From the NCBI GenBank assembly GCA_017508665.1, contig JAFVYL010000007.1, positions 1-64,000 on the forward strand: 64,000 nucleotides of DNA, written 5' to 3'. The translations under genes were made by a program, and so were the position numbers. The DNA comes from Clostridia bacterium (GTDB lineage Bacteria; Bacillota; Clostridia; Oscillospirales; CAG-272). Below the pieces are notes generated by a model. It was not told the origin of the DNA. It saw only the letters and a list, made by a program, of their open reading frames with translations, and searched no databases. Within the stretch, counting starts at the first letter, position 1, and each line of letters starts with the position of its first letter. This document shows positions 44,223 through 54,258 of the stretch, piece by piece.

Positions 44223-45491
44223 TTACTCTCCTTTGCAAGCCAGAGCTCTCGCTCCTATATCGTGACGGTAGTACGCGCCCTCAAACCGTATCTTATCCAC
44301 AAGCTTGTATGCGCTAAGTATCGCATCTTCAAGTTTCTCTGCTGTACTGACAGCACCGAGAACACGTCCGCCCGAGGTCACAAGACGTCCGTCCTTTACC
44401 GCCGCGCCCGCAACGTAGACCTGATCCTTTATCTCTTCGGGGATAGTTATTTCATACCCCTTTTCATACTTTTCGGGATAGCCGTTTGAAGCCATAATAA
44501 CACAGCATGCCGCACGGTCTGAGAATCTGACCTCTGTGTCCGCGAGTCTCTCCTCGGTGACCGCCATCATAACCGTGAGCAGATCGCTCTCAAGCAGGGG
44601 GAGAACTACCTGCGTTTCCGGGTCTCCGAAGCGGCAGTTATATTCTATGACCTTTGGTCCGTCCTTTGTTATCATAAGTCCGAAGTAGAGGCAGCCCTTG
44701 AACGTTCTGCCCTCGTTGCGCATCGCGTTTACTGTGGGCAGGAAGATCTTATTCATGCATACTTCCTTGACGTCATCGGTGTAGTAGGGGTTGGGAGCTA
44801 CAGTACCCATGCCACCCGTGTTAAGTCCTTCGTCGTTGTCGCGCGCTCTCTTGTGGTCCATGGACGAGATCATAGGCACTACGCACTTACCGTCTGTAAA
44901 TGCAAGTACGGATACCTCAGGTCCCACAAGGAACTCCTCAATGATTACACGCTTGCCGCTCTCACCGAACATTCCGCCCGACATCATGGACTTGACGGCG
45001 GATACGGCCTCTTTTTTATCAGCGGCTATTATAACACCCTTTCCGAGAGCAAGGCCGTCAGCCTTTACTACGGTGGGATAGGTTATTTCTTCAAGATAGG
45101 AAAGAGCCTCGCTCTCGTCCGAGAAGGTCTCGTATTTTGCGGTAGGAATACCGTATTTTTTCATCAGCTCCTTTGAGAAAGCCTTGCTTCCCTCGATTAT
45201 AGCCGCGGCTTTATTTGGGCCGAAGCAGGGGATACCTACCGCCTCAAGAGCGTCGACTGCGCCGAGAACAAGCGGATCGTCCGGAGCGACGATTGCATAG
45301 TCTATGCGGTTTTCCTTGGCAAAGCGTACGATACCATCGATATCCTTTGCGCCGATATCAACACAGATAGCATCATTTGCTATTCCGCCGTTTCCGGGGA
45401 GAGCATAGATTACCTCTACCTGCTTGTTCTGTTTTACGGATTTGATTATAGCGTGCTCGCGTCCGCCCCCGCCAACGACTAAAATTTTCAT
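44223..45491 (-). CDS. purD: Phosphoribosylamine-glycine ligase
   Basis: A 422-residue ATP-grasp enzyme: N-terminal VVGGGGREHA, ATP-grasp KADGLALGKGV, metal site EYNCRFGDPETQ, all typical of GAR synthetase. Length is normal. It joins glycine to phosphoribosylamine. The start follows AAGGAGCTTTAA. Confidence 0.96.
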   Translation of the reverse strand: MKILVVGGGGREHAIIKSVKQNKQVEVIYALPGNGGIANDAICVDIGAKDIDGIVRFAKENRIDYAIVAPDDPLVLGAVDALEAVGIPCFGPNKAAAIIEGSKAFSKELMKKYGIPTAKYETFSDESEALSYLEEITYPTVVKADGLALGKGVIIAADKKEAVSAVKSMMSGGMFGESGKRVIIEEFLVGPEVSVLAFTDGKCVVPMISSMDHKRARDNDEGLNTGGMGTVAPNPYYTDDVKEVCMNKIFLPTVNAMRNEGRTFKGCLYFGLMITKDGPKVIEYNCRFGDPETQVVLPLLESDLLTVMMAVTEERLADTEVRFSDRAACCVIMASNGYPEKYEKGYEITIPEEIKDQVYVAGAAVKDGRLVTSGGRVLGAVSTAEKLEDAILSAYKLVDKIRFEGAYYRHDIGARALACKGE

Positions 45492-45588
45492 TTAAAGCTC
45501 CTTAGATTGATCTTGAAAATTATCTTGGTTAGTAGATAGAAAATTGAAACTGAACACTTTTGGGATTAGCCGAATACTCCGACTCCGA

Positions 45589-46776
45589 TCAATGATGGAA
45601 GAGTCTCATTCCGGTAAACGCCATTACCATGCCGTACTTATCTGCCGCTTCGATTACGAGATTGTCACGGATAGATCCGCCGGGCTCTGCAATATAGGTA
45701 ACACCGCTCTTTGCCGCGCGGTCGATATTGTCAGCAAATGGGAAGAAGGCATCAGAGCCTACCGTAACGCCCTTGACGGTAGCGAGATAAGCGTCCTTTT
45801 CCTCGCGTGTGAAGGGCTCGGGTCTTTCGGCAAAGTAGTTTTGCCACACGTCCTCACCGAGCACGGTGTCCGAGTCTCTGTCGGAAAGATAGAGGTCGAT
45901 GATATTGTTCTTGTCCGGTCTGCCGATACCGTCGGCAAACTTGAGTGAGAGTACCTTCTCACTCTGGCGCAGATGCCAGAGATCAGCCTTGTCACCCGCG
46001 AGGCGTGTGCAGTGAATTCTCGACTGCTGTCCCGCACCAACACCGATAGCCTGACCGTCCTTGGCAAAGCACACGGAGTTTGACTGAGTATATTTGAGAG
46101 TTATAAGAGCAATTATCATATCGATCTTTGCATCTTCCGGAAGCTCTTTGTTCGCTGTAACTACGTTTTCAAGAAGCTCTTTGTTGATCTTGAAATTATT
46201 TCTGCCCTGCTCGAAGGTTATGCCGAATACCTGCTTTCTCTCAACCTCGGCGGGTACAAAATCGGGGTCGATCTTAACAATGTTGTAAGCACCCTTTCTT
46301 TTTGCCCTAAGAAGCTCGAGAGCCTCGGGAGAGTAAGAGGGAGCGATTATTCCGTCGGACACCTCGCGGCTGATTATCTTCGCGGTAGTAAGATCACATT
46401 CGTCGGACAGAGCGATCCAATCTCCGAAGGATGACATTCTGTCAGTTCCTCTTGCTCTTGCGTAAGCGCAGGCAAGGGGAGAGTCGTCAAGGCCCTCGAT
46501 ATCGTCGACGAAGCAGGCCTTTTTGAGCGCATCGGACAGAGGTTTGCCGATAGCAGCCGCTGTAGGAGAGACGTGCTTGAAGCTTGCCGCTGCAGGCATA
46601 CCCACGGCTTCCTTTATTTCCTTGACAAGCTGCCACGAGTTAAAGGCGTCGAGGAAGTTTATGTATCCGGGTCTGCCGGAGATGATCTCGATAGGAAGAT
46701 CAGATCCGTCGTGCATATATATTCTGGACGGCTTCTGATTGGGATTACATCCGTATTTGAGTTCGAATTCTTTCAT
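45589..46776 (-). CDS. AICAR transformylase without the IMP cyclohydrolase domain
   Basis: A 395-residue protein that matches only the C-terminal half of PurH: ELKYGCNPNQ, SFKHVSPTAAA, the AGQQSRIHCTRLA folate site and FPFADNID. It transfers a formyl group from 10-formyl-THF to AICAR. The cyclohydrolase half is missing and is supplied by the next gene, the PurO-like protein, as in some archaea. Its substrate AICAR is the precursor of the ligand of the ZTP riboswitch upstream. Confidence 0.92.
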   Translation of the reverse strand: MKEFELKYGCNPNQKPSRIYMHDGSDLPIEIISGRPGYINFLDAFNSWQLVKEIKEAVGMPAAASFKHVSPTAAAIGKPLSDALKKACFVDDIEGLDDSPLACAYARARGTDRMSSFGDWIALSDECDLTTAKIISREVSDGIIAPSYSPEALELLRAKRKGAYNIVKIDPDFVPAEVERKQVFGITFEQGRNNFKINKELLENVVTANKELPEDAKIDMIIALITLKYTQSNSVCFAKDGQAIGVGAGQQSRIHCTRLAGDKADLWHLRQSEKVLSLKFADGIGRPDKNNIIDLYLSDRDSDTVLGEDVWQNYFAERPEPFTREEKDAYLATVKGVTVGSDAFFPFADNIDRAAKSGVTYIAEPGGSIRDNLVIEAADKYGMVMAFTGMRLFHH

Positions 46777-46801
46777 TACTCTCGTCCTTTCGGTATTCTT
46801 T

Positions 46802-47521
46802 TCAGGAGTTTTTGTTGATAATTCTTTCGGTTATCTCGCCGCTTTCAAGATCGGTATATCTCACGTAGAGAGAAATCTTGTTATCCGCGTTCAGATTTGT
46901 CCAAAGGGTCTCGGTGAACGAATCGATACTGTCGGGGATAGCTACGCGCTCGGGCTCGCCGAGGAAGGTGGGAATTGGGTTGCCGTCTGTCACGTAGGTG
47001 TGAATGAAATGACCGAGTCCCGCGAGAGAGGGGTAAGAAAAGGTGTAGCGGTTGCAAGCAGTACCGAGCGGGTCTGCGGATTTTAGAATACTCATCTCAT
47101 AAGAGAAGTCGGACTTAGCAAAGGTAATATATCCGCTGATTCTGGGGGTAAGATTTGGAGCATCGGGCTCAAACTCGCGGCTCTTTAAGGAGTCGGAGAA
47201 GGTAAGTCCGCCCGCAAGTCCTTCATAGACGGTGTCTGTCTGATCACCGTTTGTTACGATGAGGCCGCCCTCGGTTTCTCTCACCGCCGCGTAAATGATA
47301 AGCGATGGGTCTTCAACCTTACTGCTGTCGTATGGCTCTGTGAAAAGGTCTGTACCGTGTTTTACGAACACTCTGTTTCTGGAGTTGTTACTTCTACCCA
47401 TTATGAAGTATGCAGATACGGCAGACTTGCCGTTTTCACTTTTGCCTATAACTATTCCGCGGCCTACGTAGGGGTTATCCTTTATAAGCTCGCCTATATC
47501 GTGTATTTTGTAAACATTCAT
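46802..47521 (-). CDS. purO: PurO-type (archaeal-like) IMP cyclohydrolase
   Basis: A 239-residue protein of the PurO family: GRGIVIGKS near 21-29 and the GRSNNSRNR block near 43-51. It closes FAICAR to IMP, the last step. It is best known from archaea, and its use here beside a stand-alone AICAR transformylase replaces fused PurH. I start it at ATG 47521, after AAGGAGC, and not at an earlier in-frame codon within the glutamine synthetase 3' end. Confidence 0.85.
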   Translation of the reverse strand: MNVYKIHDIGELIKDNPYVGRGIVIGKSENGKSAVSAYFIMGRSNNSRNRVFVKHGTDLFTEPYDSSKVEDPSLIIYAAVRETEGGLIVTNGDQTDTVYEGLAGGLTFSDSLKSREFEPDAPNLTPRISGYITFAKSDFSYEMSILKSADPLGTACNRYTFSYPSLAGLGHFIHTYVTDGNPIPTFLGEPERVAIPDSIDSFTETLWTNLNADNKISLYVRYTDLESGEITERIINKNS

Positions 47522-47534
47522 GTGTAAAAGCTCC

Positions 47535-49640
47535 TTAATATTTGACACTGTACAGGATATCTTCATAAGATGGATACGGCATAAACTGTTTGCCTGTGAG
47601 AAGCTCTATAGCGTCCGCGCTCTGTCTGAGCCTCTCTATATTCGCTAAAAGCGTATCCTTGGCAAAGAAAGCCTTATCCTTAGCGGATGCGCCTGTGGGG
47701 TATTTGTCAAGATTTTCTTCGAGAAGCAGTATCTCACTCCAGAAGTGCTCAAAGTGAGTACCTATACGGCACAGAAGATCCTCCTCCGGCCTTGACGGTA
47801 CAAGCTTGACAGAGCGTTTTTTCTCAATTTCTCCGAGGAGGAAATCCTGATATTTCACCACGCTTGGAAAAATCTCGAGCCTTGCCATATCGAGAGCGGT
47901 GAGAGCTTCGATGTGTACAGTCTTCGCATAATTCTCAAGCAGGATCTCTCCGCGTGAGCGTATCTCGCTTTCCGAGAGCACGGCATGTCTTTCAAACAGA
48001 GAAATATTCTTTTCACTGTGATAGTATATGAGCGCATCGGGGGTGGTGGGGAGATTAAGAAGTCCGCGTCTTTCCGCCTCGTCGCGCCATTCCTCAGAGT
48101 AGCTGTTACCGGAATATATTATTCTCTTGTGCTCCTTTATCACTCTTTCCAAGAGCTCGGATATGGCGGCATCAAGGTCATCCTTGCCTTCAAGCTCGTC
48201 AGCAAACGCCCCAAGCTCGTCGGCGACAACGGTGTTCAGTATGAAGTTCGGACAACCGATATTTGAGGGAGCTCCAACCATACGGAACTCAAACTTGTTT
48301 CCGGTGAATGCGAATGGGGAGGTTCTGTTTCTGTCGGTTGAATCCTTTTGTATAGTGGGAAGAACCGATATACCCACGTTAAGCTCAGCGGTCGATGCCG
48401 CGTGATATCTTTCTCCGCGCTCTATGGATTCAAGTATCTCCTCAAGCTCCTCGCCGAGATATACCGAAATGATTGCGGGCGGAGCTTCTGACGTGCCGAG
48501 ACGGTGGTCGTTTCCTGCCGATGCAACACTTATTCTCAAAAGATCCTGGTGCTTGTCCACGGCAGAGATCACCGCGAGCAAGAAAATCAAGAAGCGCGCG
48601 TTGTCCACAGGCGTTTCGCCCGGCTCAAAAATGTTCTCGCCGCTGTCGGTGGAGAGCGACCAGTTGTTGTGCTTACCGCTGCCGCTTACCGATGCAAACG
48701 GTTTTTCGTGGAGCAGGCAGACGAGATCGTGCTTTCCCGCTATGGATTTCATCAGATCCATGACGATCTGATTCTGATCGGTGGAAATATTTGACGGAGC
48801 ATAGATGCACGCCAGCTCGTGCTGTGCGGGGGCTGCCTCATTATGCTTTGTTTTTGCATAGATGCCCATTTTCCAGAGCTCCGTGTCGAGCTCCTTCATA
48901 AACGCTGCAACTCTCGGCTTAATAGAGCCGTAATAGTGATCCTCAAGCTCCTGTCCTTTTGAGGGGCGCGCGCCGAAGAGTGTGCGCCCACAATGTATGA
49001 GGTCAAGCCTTTTTTCATACACGCTCTTGTCGATGAGGAAGTATTCCTGCTCAGCGCCGACCGTGGGAATGACTCGCTGAGTCCTCTTGTCACCAAGGAG
49101 TCTGAGTATTCTCAGAGCCTGCTTGTTGATGGCATCGACCGAGCGCAAGAGAGGAGTTTTTTTATCGAGTGCCTCACCGCCGTAAGAGCAGAAGGCAGTC
49201 GGGATATAAAGGCTTCCGTCCTTGACAAATGCGTACGAGGTGGGGTCCCACGCTGTGTAGCCTCTTGCTTCAAAGGTAGCACGGAGTCCGCCCGAGGGGA
49301 AGCTCGACGCGTCCGCCTCACCCTTTACGAGAGAGCGCTCGGACAACTTGAGAATAGGCTCTTTTGTGCTCTTATGGGGCTCGATAAAGGCATCGTGCTT
49401 TTCTGCCGTGATGCCGGTCATAGGCTGAAACCAGTGAGTATAATGAGTAGCGCCGTGCTCCACAGCCCATTCGAGCATAGCCTTAGCTACACACTTCGCT
49501 ACGTCGTGAGTAAGAGGAATTCCGAATTCTTTTGCCGCTCTTACGGATTCGTATGCGGTAGGATTGAGTCTTTCCTTCATTACGCTGTCTCCGAAGAGCA
49601 TAACGCCGAAGTTTTCGGTTATCAGTTCCTTATTAGTCAT
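47535..49640 (-). CDS. glnN: Type III glutamine synthetase
   Basis: A 701-residue GSIII, far longer than type I enzymes (about 450-470). The family marks are FPSGGLRATFEARGYTAWDP, the EQEYF region (GAEQEYFLID), the KHNEAAPAQHE metal site and the NRTSPFAFTGNKFEFR block. It makes glutamine from glutamate and ammonia. Its place in the middle of a purine operon, overlapping purN's end, suggests that it balances glutamine and ammonia for the nearby amidotransferases. Confidence 0.95.
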   Translation of the reverse strand: MTNKELITENFGVMLFGDSVMKERLNPTAYESVRAAKEFGIPLTHDVAKCVAKAMLEWAVEHGATHYTHWFQPMTGITAEKHDAFIEPHKSTKEPILKLSERSLVKGEADASSFPSGGLRATFEARGYTAWDPTSYAFVKDGSLYIPTAFCSYGGEALDKKTPLLRSVDAINKQALRILRLLGDKRTQRVIPTVGAEQEYFLIDKSVYEKRLDLIHCGRTLFGARPSKGQELEDHYYGSIKPRVAAFMKELDTELWKMGIYAKTKHNEAAPAQHELACIYAPSNISTDQNQIVMDLMKSIAGKHDLVCLLHEKPFASVSGSGKHNNWSLSTDSGENIFEPGETPVDNARFLIFLLAVISAVDKHQDLLRISVASAGNDHRLGTSEAPPAIISVYLGEELEEILESIERGERYHAASTAELNVGISVLPTIQKDSTDRNRTSPFAFTGNKFEFRMVGAPSNIGCPNFILNTVVADELGAFADELEGKDDLDAAISELLERVIKEHKRIIYSGNSYSEEWRDEAERRGLLNLPTTPDALIYYHSEKNISLFERHAVLSESEIRSRGEILLENYAKTVHIEALTALDMARLEIFPSVVKYQDFLLGEIEKKRSVKLVPSRPEEDLLCRIGTHFEHFWSEILLLEENLDKYPTGASAKDKAFFAKDTLLANIERLRQSADAIELLTGKQFMPYPSYEDILYSVKY

Positions 49641-49642
49641 AA

Positions 49643-50263
49643 TTAGTCTTTCATTCCGCGTTTACCGAGGAGTATTTTCGATACTTTTTCACACGCCTCG
49701 GGCAGAATTATCCATTCTGCCTCCTGCATGACTCTTTTCTGGAGGATCTCCGGGGTGTCACCCTCTCGGATCTCTACACTCTTTTGCATAATTATCTTTC
49801 CGCCGTCGGGTATTTCGTTTACGTAGTGCACGGTTGCACCGGTTACCTTGACACCGTATTCGAGAGCAGCCTCATGGACTCTCAGACCGTAGAATCCCTT
49901 ACCACAGAACGAGGGGATAAGAGAGGGATGTACGTTTATGATCCTATCACGGAAGAGTGAGGTGAATCTCTCTGAGAGTATAGACATAAATCCCGCGAGA
50001 ACTATAAGCTCTATACCGTGTGATCTGAGCTCCTCGATGAGTCTATTCTCAAATGCCTCTTGCGATCCGCACTCAGCCTTTGTCACGGTGATGGCTTCGA
50101 TGCCCGCCACGCGCGCTCGCTCAAGCGCGTAAGCTCCGACCTTATTTGAGATAACGAGTGATATAGTACCGGATCTTATTATTCCGTCACGCTCGGCAGC
50201 TATAAGAGCACCGAGATTAGTGCCGCCGCCCGAAACGAGAACGGCAACCTTGATCTTTTCCAT
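49643..50263 (-). CDS. purN: Phosphoribosylglycinamide formyltransferase
   Basis: A 206-residue GAR transformylase with the NVHPSLIPSF block, catalytic Asn/His/Asp pattern and VSGGGTNL start, all standard. It uses 10-formyl-THF to turn GAR into FGAR. The start follows TAGGTATTATGG-like sequence; its stop is three bases from glnN. Confidence 0.95.
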   Translation of the reverse strand: MEKIKVAVLVSGGGTNLGALIAAERDGIIRSGTISLVISNKVGAYALERARVAGIEAITVTKAECGSQEAFENRLIEELRSHGIELIVLAGFMSILSERFTSLFRDRIINVHPSLIPSFCGKGFYGLRVHEAALEYGVKVTGATVHYVNEIPDGGKIIMQKSVEIREGDTPEILQKRVMQEAEWIILPEACEKVSKILLGKRGMKD

Positions 50264-50278
50264 AATACCTACTCCGTA

Positions 50279-51322
50279 TTACTCGAGAATTATCTTTTCA
50301 TCGGACTCCGTTATCTCGCCTATGAGATAAGCGTCCTCACCGTTTGCTCTGAGTATAGCGAGTGCGCGCTCTGCATCCTCTTTAGCTACTACGACACTCA
50401 TGCCGACACCCATATTGAAGGTGTTGAACATATCTCTTTCGGTAATTCCGCCCGCCTCAGCTATAAGCTTGAAGATGGGGAGAACTCTTACGGAGGACTT
50501 GTCGATCTTTGCGCAGAGTCCGTCGGGAATGCTTCTCGGAATGTTTTCATAGAAGCCGCCGCCTGTGATGTGAGATACGCCCTTGACGGTAACCTCATTC
50601 ATAAGAGCGAGCATAGGCTTAACGTAAATTTTGGTGGGGGTAAGAAGTGTCTCGCCGAGCGATTGTCCGCCGAGCTTTTCGTTTGGAGCTTTGAGATCGC
50701 AGTTTTCTACGTCAAAGACCTTTCTTACAAGAGAGAAGCCGTTGGAGTGCACTCCGCTTGAGGGGAGCGCGATAACAACGTCGCCCGCCTTCATGGATTT
50801 ATTATTGATCACCTTGAATCTGTCAACCGCGCCGACGGTGAAGCCTGCGAGGTCATATTCGTCTATCGGGTAGAAGCCGGGCATCTCCGCAGTCTCGCCG
50901 CCGATTAGCTCACATCCGGACTGTACGCATCCCTCTGCGACACCGCCTACGATGGACGCTATCTTTTCGGGATAGTTTTTGCCGCATGCGATATAATCAA
51001 GGAAGAAGAGCGGCTTCGCTCCGCAGCATATAACGTCGTTTACACACATAGCCACACAGTCAATACCTACTGTGTCGTGCTTGTCCATAAGGAACGCGAG
51101 CTTCAGCTTAGTTCCGACACCGTCCGTACCGGAAACAAGCACGGGGTGGGGCATATCTGTAATATCAAGCTCGAAAAGACCGCCAAAGCCGCCAATGTCC
51201 GAGGACTTACTCGAGATAACGGTTCTGGCTACGTGTGCCTTCATAAGCTCGACTGCTTTATAGCCGGCGGTGATATCAACACCGGCAGATGCGTAAGCAT
51301 CGGATTTAGAATTAGAATGCAT
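50279..51322 (-). CDS. purM: Phosphoribosylformylglycinamidine cyclo-ligase
   Basis: A 347-residue AIR synthetase: [13 protein letters not shown], the [14 protein letters not shown] lid and [11 protein letters not shown]. Length is normal. It converts FGAM to AIR with ATP. It lies 19 bases after purF and 15 before purN. Confidence 0.96.
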   Translation of the reverse strand: MHSNSKSDAYASAGVDITAGYKAVELMKAHVARTVISSKSSDIGGFGGLFELDITDMPHPVLVSGTDGVGTKLKLAFLMDKHDTVGIDCVAMCVNDVICCGAKPLFFLDYIACGKNYPEKIASIVGGVAEGCVQSGCELIGGETAEMPGFYPIDEYDLAGFTVGAVDRFKVINNKSMKAGDVVIALPSSGVHSNGFSLVRKVFDVENCDLKAPNEKLGGQSLGETLLTPTKIYVKPMLALMNEVTVKGVSHITGGGFYENIPRSIPDGLCAKIDKSSVRVLPIFKLIAEAGGITERDMFNTFNMGVGMSVVVAKEDAERALAILRANGEDAYLIGEITESDEKIILE

Positions 51323-51341
51323 GTTTTACAGTCCTTTCGAA

Positions 51342-52766
51342 TTATTCTTTTCCTGTCCAGCAGTAGGTACAGAGCTTACACGGCTCAAGACCGATAGCTT
51401 CTATTATACCTTCAAGCGACTGGAATTCTATAGTTTTGAGGTGTAGCTTTTCGCACAGCTTCTCGCGCAGCCGTTTACCGCGCTCGGTGGAGAAATCACT
51501 GTACTCGTGAATGTGCTTGATTCCTTCATCTCCCTCAAGCTCGGCGATGATCTTTCTTGTAATAAGCTCCATATCGTCTGTAGCTCTTGAGAAGTTGAGA
51601 TATTTACAGCTGTACATAATCGGCGGACAGGCTGAGCGCATATGCACCTCTTTAGCACCGCTTTCGTATAGGAATTCTACGGTCTCGCGTATCTGTGTGC
51701 CGCGCACTATGGAGTCGTCTACAAAGAGAAGATTCTTTCCTTCGATTATCTCCTTGACGGGTATCTGCTTCATCTTGGCAACTCGGTTTCTCTCCGACTG
51801 CTTAGCAGGGGTAAAGCTTCTTGCCCAGGTGGGAGTGTACTTTATAAACGCTCTGGCGAACGGTATGCCGCTTTTGTTGGCGTAACCGATAGCGTGCGGC
51901 GTGCCGGAATCGGGAATACCTCCGACGTAATCAATGCCGTCGTTTTGTCCGCGATTTTTGTCATTCTCCGCCATTATAGCGCCGTTCTTATAGCGCATTA
52001 TTTCTACGTTTTTGCCTTCGTACGTGGAGGTTGGATAACCGTAGTAGCTCCAAAGGAAAGAGCATATCTTCATATCGTCGCTTCCTTCGTAAGGGGTACT
52101 CATTCCGTCTGCGCTTATCTCCACGATCTCACCTGCGCGCAATTCCTTTATAGGCTCATAGTCGAGCTTTGATGCCGCAAACGGCTCAAGTGTCGCGCAG
52201 TATCCGTCCTCGCTTTTACCTACCGTGAGAGGGAGTCTGCCCACCTTATCTCTGGCGGCTATTATGCTGCCGTCGTCCTTGAGTATGAGGATAGCGACTG
52301 TTCCCTCAACCTCGCTCTGTGCATAACGTATACCGTCGGTGAAGTTCTCTTTTTTGTTTACAAGGGCCGCTACAAGCTCTGTGGTATTCACCGCGCCGCC
52401 TGTCATGGCATCAAACTGGCCGTCACCGGATTCAATGTATTTTTTTACGAGCTCATCGGTGTTATTTACTACACCGACCGTAGCTATGGCGTATTTGCCG
52501 AGTCTTGATCTGATGAGAAGAGGCTGCGGAGCATAGTCGCTGATGCATCCTATCGCGCTGTGTCCCTCCATCTGCTCGAAAACGTTCTCAAACTTAGTTC
52601 TGAACGGCGAGTTTTCGATGTTATGTATAACTCTTTGCAGGCCGATAGCCTCGCTGAATGAAGCCATGCCCGCTCTCTTTGTGCCGAGATGAGAGTGGTA
52701 GTCCGTACCGAAGAAGACGTCAGATATAGCGTCCGATTTACGGCACGCTCCAAAAAATCCGCCCAT
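51342..52766 (-). CDS. purF: PurF-like amidophosphoribosyltransferase lacking the N-terminal cysteine
   Basis: A 474-residue PurF homologue. PRPP loop FVDDSIVRGTQ and the cluster cysteines (MRSACPP, SCKYL and final CKLCTYC) are present. The N-terminus reads MGGFFGAC where PurF proteins have a Cys at position 2 after Met, the nucleophile of the glutaminase. The oxyanion-hole HNG motif is also altered to TVG (near residue 92). Glutaminase activity is therefore doubtful; it may use free ammonia to make phosphoribosylamine, or the residue may be supplied in another way. It is the only PurF-like gene in the window. Confidence 0.9.
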   Translation of the reverse strand: MGGFFGACRKSDAISDVFFGTDYHSHLGTKRAGMASFSEAIGLQRVIHNIENSPFRTKFENVFEQMEGHSAIGCISDYAPQPLLIRSRLGKYAIATVGVVNNTDELVKKYIESGDGQFDAMTGGAVNTTELVAALVNKKENFTDGIRYAQSEVEGTVAILILKDDGSIIAARDKVGRLPLTVGKSEDGYCATLEPFAASKLDYEPIKELRAGEIVEISADGMSTPYEGSDDMKICSFLWSYYGYPTSTYEGKNVEIMRYKNGAIMAENDKNRGQNDGIDYVGGIPDSGTPHAIGYANKSGIPFARAFIKYTPTWARSFTPAKQSERNRVAKMKQIPVKEIIEGKNLLFVDDSIVRGTQIRETVEFLYESGAKEVHMRSACPPIMYSCKYLNFSRATDDMELITRKIIAELEGDEGIKHIHEYSDFSTERGKRLREKLCEKLHLKTIEFQSLEGIIEAIGLEPCKLCTYCWTGKE

Positions 52767-52808
52767 TAGTGTCTCACTTTCTGAAATTAGAGGTCGAGGT
52801 GTGAAGCG

Positions 52809-53489
52809 TTATGCGAAGAAGAGCTCCGAGAGAGTCATCGGGTCGATATACTCGCCGTTCTTATAGACGCGCATATTACCGGAAGCGATCTCATCGATGA
52901 GCATTACCTCGCCGTCCTTATCGTAGCCGAATTCGAATTTGATATCGTAGAGTACAAGTCCTTTTTCAAGAAGGTCGTCCGCAACGATCTTTGTTATCTT
53001 TTGAGTCATAAGCTTGATATCGTCGTACTGCTTTGCGCTCATAACACCGAGGTCTACAAGTCCGTCCTTGGTTACGAGCGGATCGCCCTTTGCGTCGTTC
53101 TTAAAGGTAGTTTCAACGTATGCGGGGAGGTCTGCACCTTCCTCAATGTAGTCGCTGTAGCGACGGTAGAAGCTGCCCACGGCCTTGTGACGGCAGATGA
53201 CCTCAAGTCCTTTGCCAAAAGGCTTTGCGGGGAGAACCTCCATAGTAGTGCTTTCAAGATCGGCACTGACGTAGTGAGTCTTGATGCCTGCGGCATTTAC
53301 CTTCTCGAAGAAGTATATAGACATGCGGAGATTTACGTCACCGACACCGTCGATAGTAAGTCCTACCGAGTTTTCACCGGGATCAAACACTCCGTCTTTT
53401 CCTGTGCAGTCGTCCTTGAATTTAAGCATATAATTGCCGTTATCAAGCGCAAATACGTCCTTTGTTTTACCTGTGTAAACGAGTTTCAT
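52809..53489 (-). CDS. purC: SAICAR synthetase
   Basis: A 226-residue PurC: the YTGKTKDVF opening, KFKDDCTG, and DEIASGNMR metal loop. It joins CAIR and aspartate. Slightly short at the C-terminus but within family range. Start follows AAAGGAAAAACAAA. Confidence 0.94.
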   Translation of the reverse strand: MKLVYTGKTKDVFALDNGNYMLKFKDDCTGKDGVFDPGENSVGLTIDGVGDVNLRMSIYFFEKVNAAGIKTHYVSADLESTTMEVLPAKPFGKGLEVICRHKAVGSFYRRYSDYIEEGADLPAYVETTFKNDAKGDPLVTKDGLVDLGVMSAKQYDDIKLMTQKITKIVADDLLEKGLVLYDIKFEFGYDKDGEVMLIDEIASGNMRVYKNGEYIDPMTLSELFFA

Positions 53490-53532
53490 TTTGTTTTTCC
53501 TTTCGTATCAGAGCTTATGTTTGTTTTATTTA

Positions 53533-54027
53533 TCACTTATTAAATTCGTTTTCTATCTCGGAATTCTTTTTGAGGACTGCCTCGGTATCCCGGCGGCGCT
53601 TGTCCTCAAGTCTTTTTGCGAGGTCCTCGTCCGAGAGGGCGAGTATCTCTGCCGCGAGGAGAGCTGCGTTAGCCGCTCCGTCTATAGCTACGGTTGCTAC
53701 GGGTATTCCCGTCGGCATCTGCACTGTGGCAAGGAGCGCGTCAAGGCCGTCGAGGTTGGACGACTTGCAGGGTATACCGATAACGGGCAGGGTAGTTCTC
53801 GATGCAACTACTCCGGCAAGATGAGCCGCCATACCTGCTGCCGCAATCAGGACACCAAAGCCGTTTTGCTTTGCCTCAGATGAAAAATTGCTCGCCTCAT
53901 CGGGCGTTCTGTGAGCGGAGTACACGTGTACCTCGTACGGAACGTCTAAAGAAACGAGCATATCAATTGCTTTTTTTACAACGGGAAGATCACTTGCGCT
54001 TCCCATAACGATTCCAACCTTCTTCAT
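53533..54027 (-). CDS. purE: N5-carboxyaminoimidazole ribonucleotide mutase / AIR carboxylase
   Basis: A 164-residue Pur[21 protein letters not shown] and the [10 protein letters not shown] block. No PurK gene is found in the operon; a class II-type PurE would use CO2 directly and need none, but I cannot settle the class by eye. I start at ATG 54027 (MKKVGIVMG) after GAAGGGAG; an upstream in-frame codon lies in the riboswitch leader. It is the first gene behind the riboswitch. Confidence 0.93.
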   Translation of the reverse strand: MKKVGIVMGSASDLPVVKKAIDMLVSLDVPYEVHVYSAHRTPDEASNFSSEAKQNGFGVLIAAAGMAAHLAGVVASRTTLPVIGIPCKSSNLDGLDALLATVQMPTGIPVATVAIDGAANAALLAAEILALSDEDLAKRLEDKRRRDTEAVLKKNSEIENEFNK

Positions 54028-54099
54028 ATCAAGCTCCCTTCCGGTGCAGAGCACCAGGCAAAATTAATAATTTGGTCAGAGCAAACCGTCCTAAAAAAT

Positions 54100-54138
54100 G
54101 CAAAAAGGCGCACTTACCCAAGTACAGAGTAGTGCGCC
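54100..54138 (-). terminator. Riboswitch-controlled terminator of the purine operon
   Basis: On the minus strand GGCGCACT pairs with AGTGCGCC, followed by TTTTT. The left arm of the stem takes in the last bases of the riboswitch CTGGGC motif, so ligand binding should prevent the terminator from forming. This is the usual ZTP-switch arrangement. Confidence 0.85.
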
Positions 54139-54232
54139 CAGACGGTCGGCATTAAATATAGATGTCACCGTGGCACCGCGGTTAAATCCGCGAATATCCG
54201 TCAGTCACGGGACAAGTTTGCGTCCGGGACAC
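54132..54232 (-). promoter_or_regulatory. ZTP riboswitch (pfl motif) ahead of purE
   Basis: On the minus strand the parts of the ZTP/ZMP aptamer are seen in order: GTCCCGTGACTGACGG, a hairpin with CGCGG/CCGCG and a following CCACGGTGACA, a spacer, then the pseudoknot motif GCCGACCGTCTGGGC. ZTP switches turn on purine and one-carbon genes when AICAR phosphate builds up for lack of 10-formyl-THF. That fits this operon, which has fhs, purN and an AICAR transformylase. The plus strand contains a T-box-like CCGTGGCACCGCGG by chance of complementarity. Confidence 0.82.
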
Positions 54233-54258
54233 TGTCTCAAATCGCTAAAACTATATTT

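Noticed and set aside
54132..54232. T-box-like CCGTGGCACCGCGG on the plus strand ahead of the ABC exporter
   Set aside because: The downstream plus-strand gene is an exporter about 380 bases away, no specifier or terminator is seen on that strand, and the minus strand gives a full ZTP riboswitch leading to purE.
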